Shown one piece after another: positions 26,247 to 35,450 of a stretch of DNA of 64,000 nt. Source of the DNA: an uncultured Bartonella sp. (GTDB lineage Bacteria; Pseudomonadota; Alphaproteobacteria; Rhizobiales; Rhizobiaceae); assembly GCA_946481695.1 (NCBI GenBank), contig CAMLON010000004.1:1-64000 (forward strand). Direction: 5' to 3'. How positions within the stretch are numbered: position 1 is the stretch's first letter; every line of letters begins with the position of its first letter. The notes below the pieces were generated by a model. That model was not told the DNA's origin and did not search any database. It saw nothing but the letters and a program-made list of their open reading frames with translations. Made by a program: the position numbers and the translations under genes.

Positions 26247-26635
26247 TTGTTGCCGCCATTCCTTTGTGCGGGCGAGCCGCCTTCCGACATGTCCGGCTTC
26301 TGCTCTTTCCGCTCGCCAGACTCTTGGCTGTGCCGGTTTTCGGATATTGACGAATGATCATCTTTCCCGCTGTCTGTCTGGCTACCCGCTTCATCTTTCG
26401 ACAACGGTTTGCCATCGGGCATTTGCTGCATATCGGCCTCATTATTTGTCGGCAATTTCTGTTCTGTCGTTGGGGAGATAGACGCACGATCACGCAAATG
26501 CAGGTTTTCCGGTTGAATTTCGATTGTTATATCGGTGGTTACCGGTTTTACGAGATAAACAAGCCCGACCATTGCACCGTAAATCAGCGCAACCAATATG
26601 ACGAGGGCGAGTAACAAACGGGTAAGAGTCGGCAT
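26243..26635 (-). CDS. Single-pass membrane protein of unknown function
   Basis: The 130-residue product has one N-terminal membrane segment (LLLALVILVALIYGAMVGLVYLV). A short conserved stretch (PVTTDITIEIQPENLHLRD) follows, then a long low-complexity hydrophilic tail rich in Ser, Asp, Lys and Glu. Similar small membrane proteins occur between xerD and aroK in Brucella relatives; their role is unknown. Its stop overlaps the xerD start (ATGA), indicating one transcript. The tail is probably disordered. Confidence 0.7.
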   Translation of the reverse strand: MPTLTRLLLALVILVALIYGAMVGLVYLVKPVTTDITIEIQPENLHLRDRASISPTTEQKLPTNNEADMQQMPDGKPLSKDEAGSQTDSGKDDHSSISENRHSQESGERKEQKPDMSEGGSPAQRNGGNK

Positions 26636-26739
26636 GGCAAGAGAAAATTATCCAAAATCGAAAAGGTTATAAACACTATCATGCCTTATAAAGATTAACA
26701 GGGATTGACTTATTCTGCGATAAATGTCGAAACAAAATC

Positions 26740-27372
26740 ATGAAAAGCAGATTTTCAAAAACTGGCCCGATGGCAAAAACAGCGCATCGTCTGATGTCTC
26801 ATCTGGACGGGCGTTCGCTCGTCCTTGTAGGGCTTATGGGGGCAGGCAAATCAACGATCGGCAAACGTGTGGCCACTATGCTGGAGCTTCCTTTTCATGA
26901 TGCCGATTACGAGATCGAGCAGGCGGCACGCATGACAATACCCGAATTGTTCGAGTCTTATGGTGAACCGGCTTTTCGTGATCTTGAGAGGCGTGTGATT
27001 TTACGGCTGTTGAAAGACGGGCCGATGGTACTTGCTACGGGCGGTGGTGCCTATATGAACGGGGAAACGCGCAGTGCTATTGCCGAAAAGGGTATTTCTA
27101 TCTGGCTTCATGCGGAGCTTGATGTATTGATGGAACGGGTTTCCCACCGTCAAAACCGCCCTTTGTTAAAAAGACCTGATCCGCGTGCCTTTATGGAAAA
27201 ACTTATGGCAGAACGTTACCCTGTTTATGCTTTGGCCGACATTCGCATAAACAGCCGGAAGACGCGTCGTGACGTGGTGGCACGCGATGTCGTGCGTTCG
27301 GTTGAAAGCTATCTTTCAAAATCCGGAAACAGCAATAAAGGACAGCTTAAAAATGGAAAATCAGACAGTTAA
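26740..27372 (+). CDS. aroK: Shikimate kinase
   Basis: AroK phosphorylates shikimate in the pathway to chorismate and aromatic amino acids. The Walker A motif [18 protein letters not shown] lies near residues 30-47. [20 protein letters not shown] contains the shikimate-binding Asp, followed by [10 protein letters not shown] and the lid Arg in [10 protein letters not shown]. The 210 residues include a short N-terminal extension, so the start might be the ATG at 26770 instead of 26740. It overlaps aroB by 20 bp, the usual order in Rhizobiales. Confidence 0.95.
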   Translation: MKSRFSKTGPMAKTAHRLMSHLDGRSLVLVGLMGAGKSTIGKRVATMLELPFHDADYEIEQAARMTIPELFESYGEPAFRDLERRVILRLLKDGPMVLATGGGAYMNGETRSAIAEKGISIWLHAELDVLMERVSHRQNRPLLKRPDPRAFMEKLMAERYPVYALADIRINSRKTRRDVVARDVVRSVESYLSKSGNSNKGQLKNGKSDS

Positions 27373-28468
27373 AGTAACCTTGGGGAAACGTAGTTACGAT
27401 ATTCTGATAGGACCCGGTCTGGTTGTCTCGGCAGGCAAGGAAATTGCCAGCCGTTTTCCGGAAAGACGCGTTGTCGTTGTGACGGATGAAAATGTTGCAG
27501 CATTGCATCTTGGCATGTTGACACAAAGTTTGCGCGATAGCGGCATTGATGTTGTACCGGTCGTGGTCAAGGCAGGCGAAAAATCGAAGTGCTTTGAAAC
27601 GCTGGAAAACGTGGTAGATCAAATTCTTGATAATCATCTGGAGCGGGGCGATTTTGTTATAGCCTTCGGCGGTGGTGTGGTGGGCGATCTTGCGGGATTT
27701 GCAGCCGGAATTGTGCGCCGCGGCATGAACTTTATCCAGATTCCGACATCACTTCTCGCTCAGGTTGATTCGTCGGTGGGCGGCAAAACCGGTATTGATA
27801 CGCGGCAAGGAAAGAATCTTGTCGGTGTATTTTATCAGCCAAAACTTGTCATTGCCGATACAGAGATTCTTGATACTCTGCCTGAACGCGAATTCAGAGC
27901 CGGTTATGCCGAAGTCGCCAAATATGGCTTAATCAATCAGCCCGACTTTTTTTCATGGCTGGAAAAAAACTGGCGGCAAATTTTTCTGGGAGGACATGAG
28001 CGAATCGAAGCTATAGCGCAATCCTGTCGTTCAAAAGCCGAAGTGGTCGCCCATGACGAACATGAGTCGGGCGAGCGTGCATTATTGAATCTGGGGCACA
28101 CATTTGGACATGCACTGGAAACAGTCACAAATTATGATTCGGCCAGACTTGTGCATGGCGAGGGTGTCGCTATCGGCATGGTTCTTGCGCACCAGTTTTC
28201 AAATTACCTCGGCCTTTGTCCGGCCGATGTTGCAACCCGTGTTGAAACCCATTTGAGCACTGTCGGCCTTCCTGTTGCCTTGCAGGATGTTCCCGGTGGT
28301 GTGCCGGATGCTGAAACATTGATGAAAATTATTTCGCAAGACAAAAAGGTCGAACACGGTAGCCTGACTTTTATTCTCACACGCGGGTTGGGCCAATCAT
28401 TCATTGCCAAAAACGTACCGCCGGAAAAAGTATTGGCATTTCTTAAACAAAAACTTGGTGAAAAATGA
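27353..28468 (+). CDS. aroB: 3-dehydroquinate synthase
   Basis: AroB converts DAHP to 3-dehydroquinate with NAD and a divalent metal. The glycine-rich NAD site is [16 protein letters not shown]. The substrate-loop [19 protein letters not shown] and metal ligands (Glu in [11 protein letters not shown], His in [12 protein letters not shown], His in [11 protein letters not shown]) are all present. The 371 residues agree with the family. The ATG at 27353 lies inside the aroK 3' end, after AAAGGACAGC, so translation is coupled. The split tRNA gene follows 44 bp downstream. Confidence 0.97.
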   Translation: MENQTVKVTLGKRSYDILIGPGLVVSAGKEIASRFPERRVVVVTDENVAALHLGMLTQSLRDSGIDVVPVVVKAGEKSKCFETLENVVDQILDNHLERGDFVIAFGGGVVGDLAGFAAGIVRRGMNFIQIPTSLLAQVDSSVGGKTGIDTRQGKNLVGVFYQPKLVIADTEILDTLPEREFRAGYAEVAKYGLINQPDFFSWLEKNWRQIFLGGHERIEAIAQSCRSKAEVVAHDEHESGERALLNLGHTFGHALETVTNYDSARLVHGEGVAIGMVLAHQFSNYLGLCPADVATRVETHLSTVGLPVALQDVPGGVPDAETLMKIISQDKKVEHGSLTFILTRGLGQSFIAKNVPPEKVLAFLKQKLGEK

Positions 28469-28512
28469 TTGATCGAAGCAGTCATATTGGTTAATGCTTC
28501 GACTACGATGAA

Positions 28513-28816
28513 GTCTGCGTAGCTCAGCAGGATAGAGCACAGGATTCCTGAAATAAAATTGGGCGCCTCTCAAGGAAACTTTTGAAGCGGATCTGCTCAA
28601 AGTCGGGGAACGCTTTATGGCTTATGCCATTGCCAATCCCGAGCCAAGCCCTCACAAAGGGAAGGTGTAGAGACTGGACGGGCAGCACCTTATGGTTTTT
28701 GCCAATGGTGAAGGGACAGTCCAGACCACAAACGGTCGGAAATTTTTTGACCGGCGATGAAAGTCGAAGTGGTATGAATCCTGGGGTCGTGGGTTCGAAT
28801 CCCACCGCGGACACCA
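28513..28816 (+). tRNA. tRNA-Arg(CCU), interrupted by a group I intron
   Basis: Exon 1 is 28513-28549 (acceptor GTCTGCG, D-arm, anticodon stem CAGGA, loop TT and anticodon CCT). Exon 2 is 28777-28816 (AA, TCCTG stem, variable GGGTC, T-arm GTGGG-TTCGAAT-CCCAC, acceptor CGCGGAC, discriminator A and encoded CCA). Joined, the exons give a standard cloverleaf in which all seven acceptor pairs form, one being G-T. The 227-bp intervening sequence splits the gene directly after the anticodon. tRNA-Arg(CCU) genes with a group I intron are known from Agrobacterium and some other bacteria. Confidence 0.93.
28550..28776 (+). ncRNA. Self-splicing group I intron
   Basis: The 227-nt intron follows a U at the 5' splice site and ends in G, as group I introns require. 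An internal guide GGG near 28561 can pair with the CCU anticodon, including a G-U at the splice site. The core words GAAGGTGTAGAGACTGGACGG (28661-28681) and GGTGAAGGGACAGTCCAG (28706-28723) closely match the P7/P3 core of the Azoarcus and Agrobacterium tRNA introns (subgroup IC3). There is no homing endonuclease; the overlapping minus-strand open frame is incidental. Splicing needs only guanosine and magnesium in relatives. Confidence 0.9.
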
Positions 28817-29675
28817 TCGTATTTTCCTCGAAATGAAATGGTTATTCCAGTGGGTAAAAGCCTGCTGGACCGTAAATTGAGAGGTTTTTTAAATTCGCGA
28901 ATTTTTGTTTATATCTGATCGTCGGTCAATCCCGAATTTATATCCCGTCGCCGGTTGAAGCGAAAAATGAACGGGAATCAATTTGACCCGCCAACACCGT
29001 TCATGCAGATATGGAAGAACGGCGTCGCCCTTTTGCAGCAAGCTTGCAGTTTTTTGCATTTACAGGATCGGGTTTCATTTTTGTATTTCCGTTTGCTCAA
29101 GTATTTTGGTCGCAAGAAAACTTGTGAAAGCAAATCCATAAAAATAGATCAACAAATGACGTTTGACAGGTCATTGACCCGTTCGTGCATTCTTCTTTTT
29201 AACCCTCGAACTTCGGCAGATAGAGTTATCGAAAATACCGGATGAATTATAAAGCTGTGCCAGCATCCCGTTTGATAAAAAGCATGGCTTTTTATCCGGC
29301 TTGTCTTCAAGTTTTGTTACAATGACACATAAGAGTGATAAAGTAATAATAAAATAATATTTAATTTTTTAATGGTTAAAACGATCAGTCAAAATACAGA
29401 AAACGCAGCCTATGTTAAAAATGAATAGAAATTACATAGTAATGAATGGTATCTATGATGAATCTCCTATCCGTGTTGAAACCGATAGGTTGATTATCAT
29501 CTTGAATCCTGTATAACAAAAATTATGAAATACGACTCACCGGCGTTATTTACTAAAAATTAACGTTGTTACAGGAGCGGGTCTTAACGTAAACGTTCTT
29601 ATGCAGCATGATAGAAAGAGCTAGGTTTTTTGCGTTTCTTGTTTCATATTGCTTAGGTTCAGGCAGGGTAGACTG
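28817..29675. other. Intergenic region with one hairpin and a doubtful small frame
   Basis: No confident gene is present in 859 bp. GATAAAAAGC at 29274 pairs perfectly with GCTTTTTATC at 29287 over a three-base loop, possibly a terminator for the region after the tRNA. A frame of 34 codons (29412-29516) ends with YDESPIRVETDRLIIILNPV; its VETDRL word resembles the start of GNAT acetyltransferases and may be a remnant. AT-rich sequence around 29330-29640 probably includes the promoter of the carboxypeptidase gene. Confidence 0.4.
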
Positions 29676-31043
29676 ATGCGTCTTTTTAAAGTTTTACGGT
29701 TTTCGATCGCGTTAATCATTGCGGTTGCGAGCGTCTTGTTTTTTACTCTTGCATCAGTTCAGGCGAAATCGAATGCTGTCGAGCTTCCGGCAATTGTGGT
29801 TGATGCCAATACCGGAAATGTCCTTTATGCAAATCGCGCGGATGAAATACGGGCACCCGCATCAATTACCAAGGTCATGACGTTATATCTCGTTTTCGAT
29901 GCAATCCAAAGCGGCCGGTTGAGTTGGAATACCGAAATGCCGGTTTCCAAATATGCTGCGAGCAAACCGAGGATGAAACTGGGCTTGCCTGCCGGTTCCA
30001 GAATTTCGGTACGGGATGCAGTCAATGCCATGATTGTTCTTTCGGCCAATGATGCGGCCGTTGTTGCTGCCGAATATCTGGGCGGGAGCGAAGAAAATTT
30101 TGCGCGTGTTATGACTTTGAAAGCAAGATCTCTCGGCATGCGGAACACGACTTTCAGAAATGCCAATGGTCTACCTGCACAAGGACATGTATCGACAGCC
30201 CGCGATATTGCTTTGATGTCAATTGCCATGCGTGACCATTTCCCGCAATATTATCACCTTTTCAGTCAGCGCGAATTCAGTTATCGCGGTCAGGTTTATA
30301 AAGGCCACAACCGTGTTCTTGACAGGATTGACGGTGCAGACGGATTAAAAACCGGTTTTACCGGTCTTGCAGGTTTTACAATTACCACAACTATCGCCAA
30401 GGATGGCAAAAAACTGGTTGTTGTGGTGCTTGGCGGTACTTCAGGCCGTCAGCGTGATGATGTCGTTGTATTGCTTGCAAATGCCTATATGGGGAGTGCC
30501 AGCCGGTCGACGAAAAAACGTATTTTTGCCCAATGGAACGTAGCCCAATCGGCTTGGCGTGGACAACCACAGCCAAAGAATGTCCAACCGGATACAAACA
30601 ATGCCGAGATTGTGACAGCTTCTGTTTCCCAACGTGGCAATCGCGCAACCGAACCGGCAAAAACTGTTGTAGAAACACGTTCTACTATTTCTATTCCGGT
30701 GAAAAAAACAGTCAAAGTTGAAACCAGCCCGACGACAATGGCTTATGCCGATGATAGCAAAAAGACAGTCACCGACATTCTAAAAAATGAAATGTCGGGA
30801 AATTACATTGTTCAGGTGGCCGCGTTACCCGATAAAGGTTCAGCGGAAGGCTTTTTGAAAACAATAAAAAAATCTTTGTCCGATACAAATGTTGCATCGC
30901 TCGGCCATGTCGAACCGGCAACTGTTGACGGAAAAAGGGTTTATCGCGTCAGGTTCGGTTCATTCGGAAGCGAAAGTGAAGCAAATGCAGCTTGTGGCAA
31001 AATAACAGCACAAGCCTATTCATGTTTTGTTGTTGCGAATTGA
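29676..31043 (+). CDS. D-alanyl-D-alanine carboxypeptidase with SPOR domain
   Basis: The 455-residue penicillin-binding protein trims D-Ala from peptidoglycan stem peptides in the periplasm. A signal peptide (VLRFSIALIIAVASVLFFTLASVQA) is followed by the catalytic domain with SxxK (ASITKVMT), SxN (VLSANDAAV) and KTG (GLKTGFTGLAG). A Thr/Lys/Val-rich linker leads to a C-terminal SPOR domain (GNYIVQVAALPDKGSAEGFL ... VYRVRFGSFGSESEANA) that binds denuded glycan at the division site. The start at 29676 has AGGGT upstream. The domain combination is common in Rhizobiales and suggests a septal role. Confidence 0.93.
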   Translation: MRLFKVLRFSIALIIAVASVLFFTLASVQAKSNAVELPAIVVDANTGNVLYANRADEIRAPASITKVMTLYLVFDAIQSGRLSWNTEMPVSKYAASKPRMKLGLPAGSRISVRDAVNAMIVLSANDAAVVAAEYLGGSEENFARVMTLKARSLGMRNTTFRNANGLPAQGHVSTARDIALMSIAMRDHFPQYYHLFSQREFSYRGQVYKGHNRVLDRIDGADGLKTGFTGLAGFTITTTIAKDGKKLVVVVLGGTSGRQRDDVVVLLANAYMGSASRSTKKRIFAQWNVAQSAWRGQPQPKNVQPDTNNAEIVTASVSQRGNRATEPAKTVVETRSTISIPVKKTVKVETSPTTMAYADDSKKTVTDILKNEMSGNYIVQVAALPDKGSAEGFLKTIKKSLSDTNVASLGHVEPATVDGKRVYRVRFGSFGSESEANAACGKITAQAYSCFVVAN

Positions 31044-31601
31044 AATAGCTTTTTTTGATAGGAAAAGCTGACAACTACACCGGATAATCTTTCCGGAACG
31101 CATTCATAATCCTTTTATCGCCGTGAACGTCATTGTTTAAAACATTGGCTGAATTCTGGTAAAAAGACCGAAGCTTCGGGTAAGAACCGGAGATATTTTT
31201 ATTCAACTGCCAAAATGACGGAATGTGCAAGATTGTCTTTGCCCTTATATTGTTTTGGCACTTGTCTCATGGAGAGAGTTTGAAGGGCAGTTTCTAAATA
31301 AATTGAACGTAGCCGGTTATTGTAATGATTGGAAGCCGGTAATCTATTCAGGAATTATGCCCATGCATAATCAACTTCCATCACTGCCATATTTATAAAT
31401 TGCCAATCACGAAGCCAAATGCTTGCCGGATAATGGATATAGATTCATAGATTGTTTGATAAATATAGCCGGTATGGTTGCACGTTACGGCTCGACCAAT
31501 TCCCCTTTCAGGAACAATGTTTCTACGCGGTGCAACGAGAATGAAACGATGAAGTTTCCCGAAAGCATTCAGAAAAAAGAAGGCTTGAACTGTTGTAAAT
31601 T
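31044..31601. other. Intergenic region without a recognised gene
   Basis: About 560 bp between convergent genes hold no frame with a credible start or domain. No structured RNA was recognised. It ends in the grpE terminator. Confidence 0.45.
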
Positions 31602-31628
31602 AAAAAAAGGCGGAATTTTACCGCCTTT
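31602..31628 (-). terminator. Rho-independent terminator downstream of grpE
   Basis: On the minus strand AAAGGCGG and CCGCCTTT form an eight-bp stem with a seven-base loop, followed by a run of T. It lies 100 bp after the grpE stop codon. Confidence 0.8.
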
Positions 31629-31727
31629 AATAAAGAGCTGAACAACGGATCGACACTCTAAACCTCGACAGAGGGCTTCCTGACAGCTTTTTTTGTACAG
31701 TTATACGGGTTAAAGCGCAAACAGGCT

Positions 31728-32423
31728 CTAATCCGCTTTCTTGTCATTATGCTCGGCGTTTTCCGTGCTTTTCGTATTGGTTTCTTTCGGCCCACCTTTG
31801 GAAACACCGACCATGGCCGGACGTAATACGCGATCTCCGATGACATAACCGGCCTGAACAACTTGTTGTACGGTGTTGTTTGGCACATCGGTATTCGGGA
31901 TTTCAAACATAGCCTGATGAAAATTCGGGTCGAATTTCTGCCCTTCAGGTTCGATTTTTTTCACGCCATTGCGCTCCAACGCTGCCATCATGGCGCGTTC
32001 TGTCATTTCGACGCCTTCTGCCAAAGCATTTAGCCCTGAATCCTTCTCGCGGGCTCCTTCGGGAATCGCCTGCAAGGCGCGGTTGAGATTATCCGAAACC
32101 TGAAGCATATCGCGTGCGAAATTGGCAACCGAATAGGACCGTGCATCGGCAACGTCACGGGCAGTGCGGCGGCGCAAATTTTCCATTTCAGCCGCGAGAC
32201 GCAAAACCTGATCTTTCAGTTCGTCATTTTCTGCCTGCATGGCAGCAACCGGATCAGCCCCTTCATCGGTAACCTGATCTTCCTCGGCTTCGGCTTTCGC
32301 TTCTTCCTTGCGCTGTTTCAAGAAATCATCGGCCGCACGTTTCAATGCATCTCTGTCAGCCGGATTCTTTATGTCACGGTTATTGATATCGCTTTCGCCA
32401 GACTTCTTTTTTTCCTCAGACAT
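31728..32423 (-). CDS. grpE: Nucleotide exchange factor GrpE
   Basis: GrpE releases ADP from DnaK. The long N-terminal coiled coil ([28 protein letters not shown]) is followed by the beta domain ([24 protein letters not shown] ... [19 protein letters not shown]), both diagnostic. The 231 residues include an acidic, disordered N-terminus and a short charged tail. A candidate heat-shock promoter lies upstream: CTTG at 32488-32485 and CGATAT about 19 bases later on the minus strand. In Brucella grpE sits directly beside hrcA; here about 4.3 kb of other genes separate them. Confidence 0.95.
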   Translation of the reverse strand: MSEEKKKSGESDINNRDIKNPADRDALKRAADDFLKQRKEEAKAEAEEDQVTDEGADPVAAMQAENDELKDQVLRLAAEMENLRRRTARDVADARSYSVANFARDMLQVSDNLNRALQAIPEGAREKDSGLNALAEGVEMTERAMMAALERNGVKKIEPEGQKFDPNFHQAMFEIPNTDVPNNTVQQVVQAGYVIGDRVLRPAMVGVSKGGPKETNTKSTENAEHNDKKAD

Positions 32424-32576
32424 AGGATTCCTACTTCTCGATAATAGTTGTTAAATTCGATATCGAAATTTTAGCGAGAAAAATCAAGAGGCAAACCGTG
32501 TAAAACGACAGTCTAAATACGTTCAGCCCCCCGCTTTTAACCGATAATTGGTAGCCGGTTGAAAAATTGTCGGGAT

Positions 32577-33530
32577 TCAAGCTTTTAGCAGGCTTTCGAC
32601 CTTTTTTCTATTGCTATTGACTGTGCAGGCTCTTAGCAGCTCGCCGGCTCCCTTATCAAGTAGCCGTTCCGCCAGAACCTTGCCCATTTCCTCAACGCCA
32701 TAAGTACAAGTTGTTGCGTAATCGACAATCTGCTTCAAGCCGTCAACGCCCGTTACGGTGGCTTTCATATAAAGCATTGTGTTTTTCCACGTCGAGCAAA
32801 CACCCACAGGCAAATTGCATCCGGCATTGAGATATTTCATCAATGAACGTTCGGCGTCGGTTTCGGCACGCGATTTTTTGCATTCAATTGCTTTAAGCAG
32901 TCTTAGAATATCGCGGTCGCCTTGACGGCATTCTATACCAAGAGCCCCTTGGGCAACAGCATAGGGGAATATTTGCGGATTGAGACATTCCATACTGTCT
33001 TCAAAAAGGCCAAGCCGTTTTAATCCGGCAGCCGCAAGAATTGTTGCGTCAATACCGTTTTTGTCAACCGCACGGCGCAATCTCGGCGGTACATTGCCAC
33101 GAACCGGCACAATCTCGATATCCGGAAAGAACGATCTGAGCTGGGCAGCACGACGAATGGAGCCGGTGCCGATTTTATGATGATTGCTGCGAATATCATC
33201 AAATTTCAAGCCGCAAAGAACGTCACGCGGGTCTTCACGCTTGGGAACCGAAGCCAGAACAAGCCCTTCGGGCTGCACTGTCGGCAAATCTTTCAAAGAA
33301 TGGACAACAACATCCACTTCCCGATTCAACAACGCCTCTTCACCACTCTTGGTGAAAACACCGACATTGCCTATATCCTGAAAACTCGTGTGCTTATCTT
33401 TGTCACCTACACAGCCAAGCAAGACAGTTTCAACTGTTAACGTAGGATCAAGCTCCCGCAAAAGCTTAGCCACACTTTCCGCTTGCACGCGCGCTAACGC
33501 ACTTTTCCGTGTTCCAAGCCTTATCCGCAT
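32577..33530 (-). CDS. hemC: Hydroxymethylbilane synthase, divergent HemC
   Basis: HemC joins four porphobilinogens into hydroxymethylbilane in heme and cobalamin synthesis. RLGTRKSALARVQAESVAKLL starts the protein, VVVHSLKDLPT holds the catalytic Asp, and NAGCNLPVG holds the Cys that binds the dipyrromethane cofactor. Two stretches deviate: the usual GGKGLFTKELE is GNVGVFTKSGEE, losing a conserved Lys, and RGNVxTRL is RGNVPPRL. It looks unlike the alphaproteobacterial type and closer to a different HemC subfamily, suggesting horizontal acquisition. The ATG at 33530 begins the homology; a GTG at 33572 would add 14 residues. No other porphyrin-ring synthesis gene is nearby. Confidence 0.85.
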   Translation of the reverse strand: MRIRLGTRKSALARVQAESVAKLLRELDPTLTVETVLLGCVGDKDKHTSFQDIGNVGVFTKSGEEALLNREVDVVVHSLKDLPTVQPEGLVLASVPKREDPRDVLCGLKFDDIRSNHHKIGTGSIRRAAQLRSFFPDIEIVPVRGNVPPRLRRAVDKNGIDATILAAAGLKRLGLFEDSMECLNPQIFPYAVAQGALGIECRQGDRDILRLLKAIECKKSRAETDAERSLMKYLNAGCNLPVGVCSTWKNTMLYMKATVTGVDGLKQIVDYATTCTYGVEEMGKVLAERLLDKGAGELLRACTVNSNRKKVESLLKA

Positions 33531-33784
33531 AACTCTAAGCCTATTCCGTATATTCCAATAATCGAACTTCACACTCTTTAGAGCGTTTCTAAGAGTATCT
33601 AACTCAACTTGCGCATAAAAGAAAGTTCTCTTCGCTTAAATTGTGATTCAGAGTGTCATTTTCAAATTTTAAGGCAATTTTTCCTTAAAATGTCAGGAAA
33701 AGAAACAAATAATTCTTTGTTTTGCGCGTTGATTATAACGTTTTTTTGAAGCGATATGTTGCGAGCCGGTGGCAAAAAATCCGG

Positions 33785-34552
33785 TTATCTTTGTCCATCC
33801 CAGAAAATGATTCTGTGTTTTGCGAAACCGACAATCAGATGCATGATAACACCAATAAGTGCCAGAATAACAAGAATGGCGAATTGACCGGCAATGTTGA
33901 ACTGCTCGTTGAACTGCATAAGCATTTTGCCCAACCCCTTTTGAGCGCCGACAAATTCGGCAACAATCGCGCCAATCAGGGCAAAGATAATGCCAAGGCC
34001 GAGACCTGCAAATACAAACGGCAGGGAAGCAGGCAATTTTACTTTCAGCAAAATCTGTATTTCGTTGGCACCGAAAGCCTTGAGCATCTGTATTTCTTCG
34101 CGTCCTGCCGATTGTAAACCGGCAATGACATTGATGAGCATCGGGAAAAACGAGATAAGTGCGGCCATAACAATTTTTGATGTGATGCCATAGCCGAACC
34201 ATTGCAGAAAGATCGGCGCGAGAGCAACCGTCGGTATCGTCTGGAAGGCAATGATATAAGGCAAAAGTGCAAGCTGGAAAACGCGAACTTGCGAAATGGC
34301 AATGCCGAGAATTGCCGCAAGCACCAAGCCGCAAATATAGCCGAGCAAAACTTCGACCATTGTAACACCGAGATTATCCCAGAAAAGGCTTGACTGCAGC
34401 AGCCGCACAAGCTGGGAAAAAATGCGGCTGGGCGGTGGCAACAGATAGTTCGGAACCTGCCACAGCCACACGGATGTTTCCCAGAAGCCGACAACAAGAA
34501 TAAAAACAACAACAACAAGCAATGCTTGAAGCGTTTTTTCATTTTTAGACAT
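33785..34552 (-). CDS. ABC transporter permease, NitT/TauT type
   Basis: The 255-residue membrane protein has six predicted segments and the EAA-like cytoplasmic loop (LINVIAGLQSAGREEIQMLKAFGANEIQILLKVKLPASLPFVFAGL) that contacts the ATPase. It belongs to the SsuC/TauC/NitT-type permeases that import organic anions, taurine, sulfonates or pyrimidine precursors. It is the last of three import genes on this strand, 65 bp after the ATPase gene. No feature fixes the substrate. Confidence 0.88.
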   Translation of the reverse strand: MSKNEKTLQALLVVVVFILVVGFWETSVWLWQVPNYLLPPPSRIFSQLVRLLQSSLFWDNLGVTMVEVLLGYICGLVLAAILGIAISQVRVFQLALLPYIIAFQTIPTVALAPIFLQWFGYGITSKIVMAALISFFPMLINVIAGLQSAGREEIQMLKAFGANEIQILLKVKLPASLPFVFAGLGLGIIFALIGAIVAEFVGAQKGLGKMLMQFNEQFNIAGQFAILVILALIGVIMHLIVGFAKHRIIFWDGQR

Positions 34553-34617
34553 TGCCAGCCTTTCTGCGGTTTTGCCGATTTCTCAATCACAGGATTTGAT
34601 GGATATGCAACGGCAGT

Positions 34618-35403
34618 TCAACAATTCATACTAAAATTTTCAAAATGTTGTCTTATTTGGCCTAAAATTTTTCCGACTTTTTTATCTGTCAATTCCTGAA
34701 GTTCGCGCGGGCGGGGCAATTTGACATCGACAATTTCCTCGATATGACCGGGACGCGGGCTCATCACCACCACTTTGTCGGCAAGAAATACCGCTTCGGG
34801 AATGGAATGGGTAACAAAAAGCACGGTTTTTTTGCTTTCAAGCCAGATATTTTGCAATTCGCCATTCAAAACTTCGCGGGTCATTGCATCAAGCGCCCCG
34901 AATGGCTCATCCATAAGCAGGACTTTCGGGTCACGAATAAGGGCACGGCAGATTCCGGCACGCTGTCGCATTCCGCCTGAAAGCTCGGTCGGCAATTTGT
35001 TTTCAAACCCTTTAAGCCCCACTGTTTCCATCAACATCAAAGCACGGTCATAATATTGGTTTTTGTCAAGATGCATCAATTCGACCGGCAAGAGGATGTT
35101 TTGCAGGATTGTGCGCCACGGAAGCAGCGTAGGGTCCTGAAAGACAAAGCCTACTTCCGGCGAAGGGCGGGTAACGGCGATGTCATTAAGCATGACTTCG
35201 CCGGAAAAATTGTCAACAAGACCGGCAAGGATTTTAAGCAGAGTCGTTTTGCCACAACCGGATGGCCCAACGAGTGCAACAAAAGCACCTTCGGCTATTT
35301 CAAGATTGACATCTTTCAACGCATCGATCGTGCCGTCTTTTTTACTTTCATAGCATTTGTGCAATCCCTTGATGGAGATAAGGGGTTTTTTGACAGACGG
35401 CAT
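34618..35403 (-). CDS. ABC transporter ATP-binding protein, NitT/TauT type
   Basis: The 261-residue ATPase energises the importer. Walker A is GPSGCGKTTLLK, the Q-loop is FVFQDPTLLPWRT, the signature is LSGGMRQRAGICRAL, Walker B is VLLMDEPFGALD and the H-loop His is in VLFVTHSIPEAVFLAD. It belongs to the SsuB/TauB class. It lies between the substrate-binding and permease genes in the order binding protein, ATPase, permease. Confidence 0.92.
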   Translation of the reverse strand: MPSVKKPLISIKGLHKCYESKKDGTIDALKDVNLEIAEGAFVALVGPSGCGKTTLLKILAGLVDNFSGEVMLNDIAVTRPSPEVGFVFQDPTLLPWRTILQNILLPVELMHLDKNQYYDRALMLMETVGLKGFENKLPTELSGGMRQRAGICRALIRDPKVLLMDEPFGALDAMTREVLNGELQNIWLESKKTVLFVTHSIPEAVFLADKVVVMSPRPGHIEEIVDVKLPRPRELQELTDKKVGKILGQIRQHFENFSMNC

Positions 35404-35450
35404 AGACGTTTTCTCGATCTTTCAGGTAAATAACCGTGGGTTTAGACGGA

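Noticed and set aside
28524..28817. Minus-strand open frame of 97 codons over the tRNA region
   Set aside because: It is antisense to the tRNA exons and group I intron; its apparent protein similarity (MVSAVGFEPTTPGFIP type) is a well-known artefact of translated tRNA sequence.
28955..29245. 96-codon frame downstream of the tRNA
   Set aside because: No domain, no good ribosome-binding site, and atypical composition for a protein; most likely chance.
31423..31641. 72-codon frame before the grpE terminator
   Set aside because: It runs into the terminator stem and has no start signal or family.
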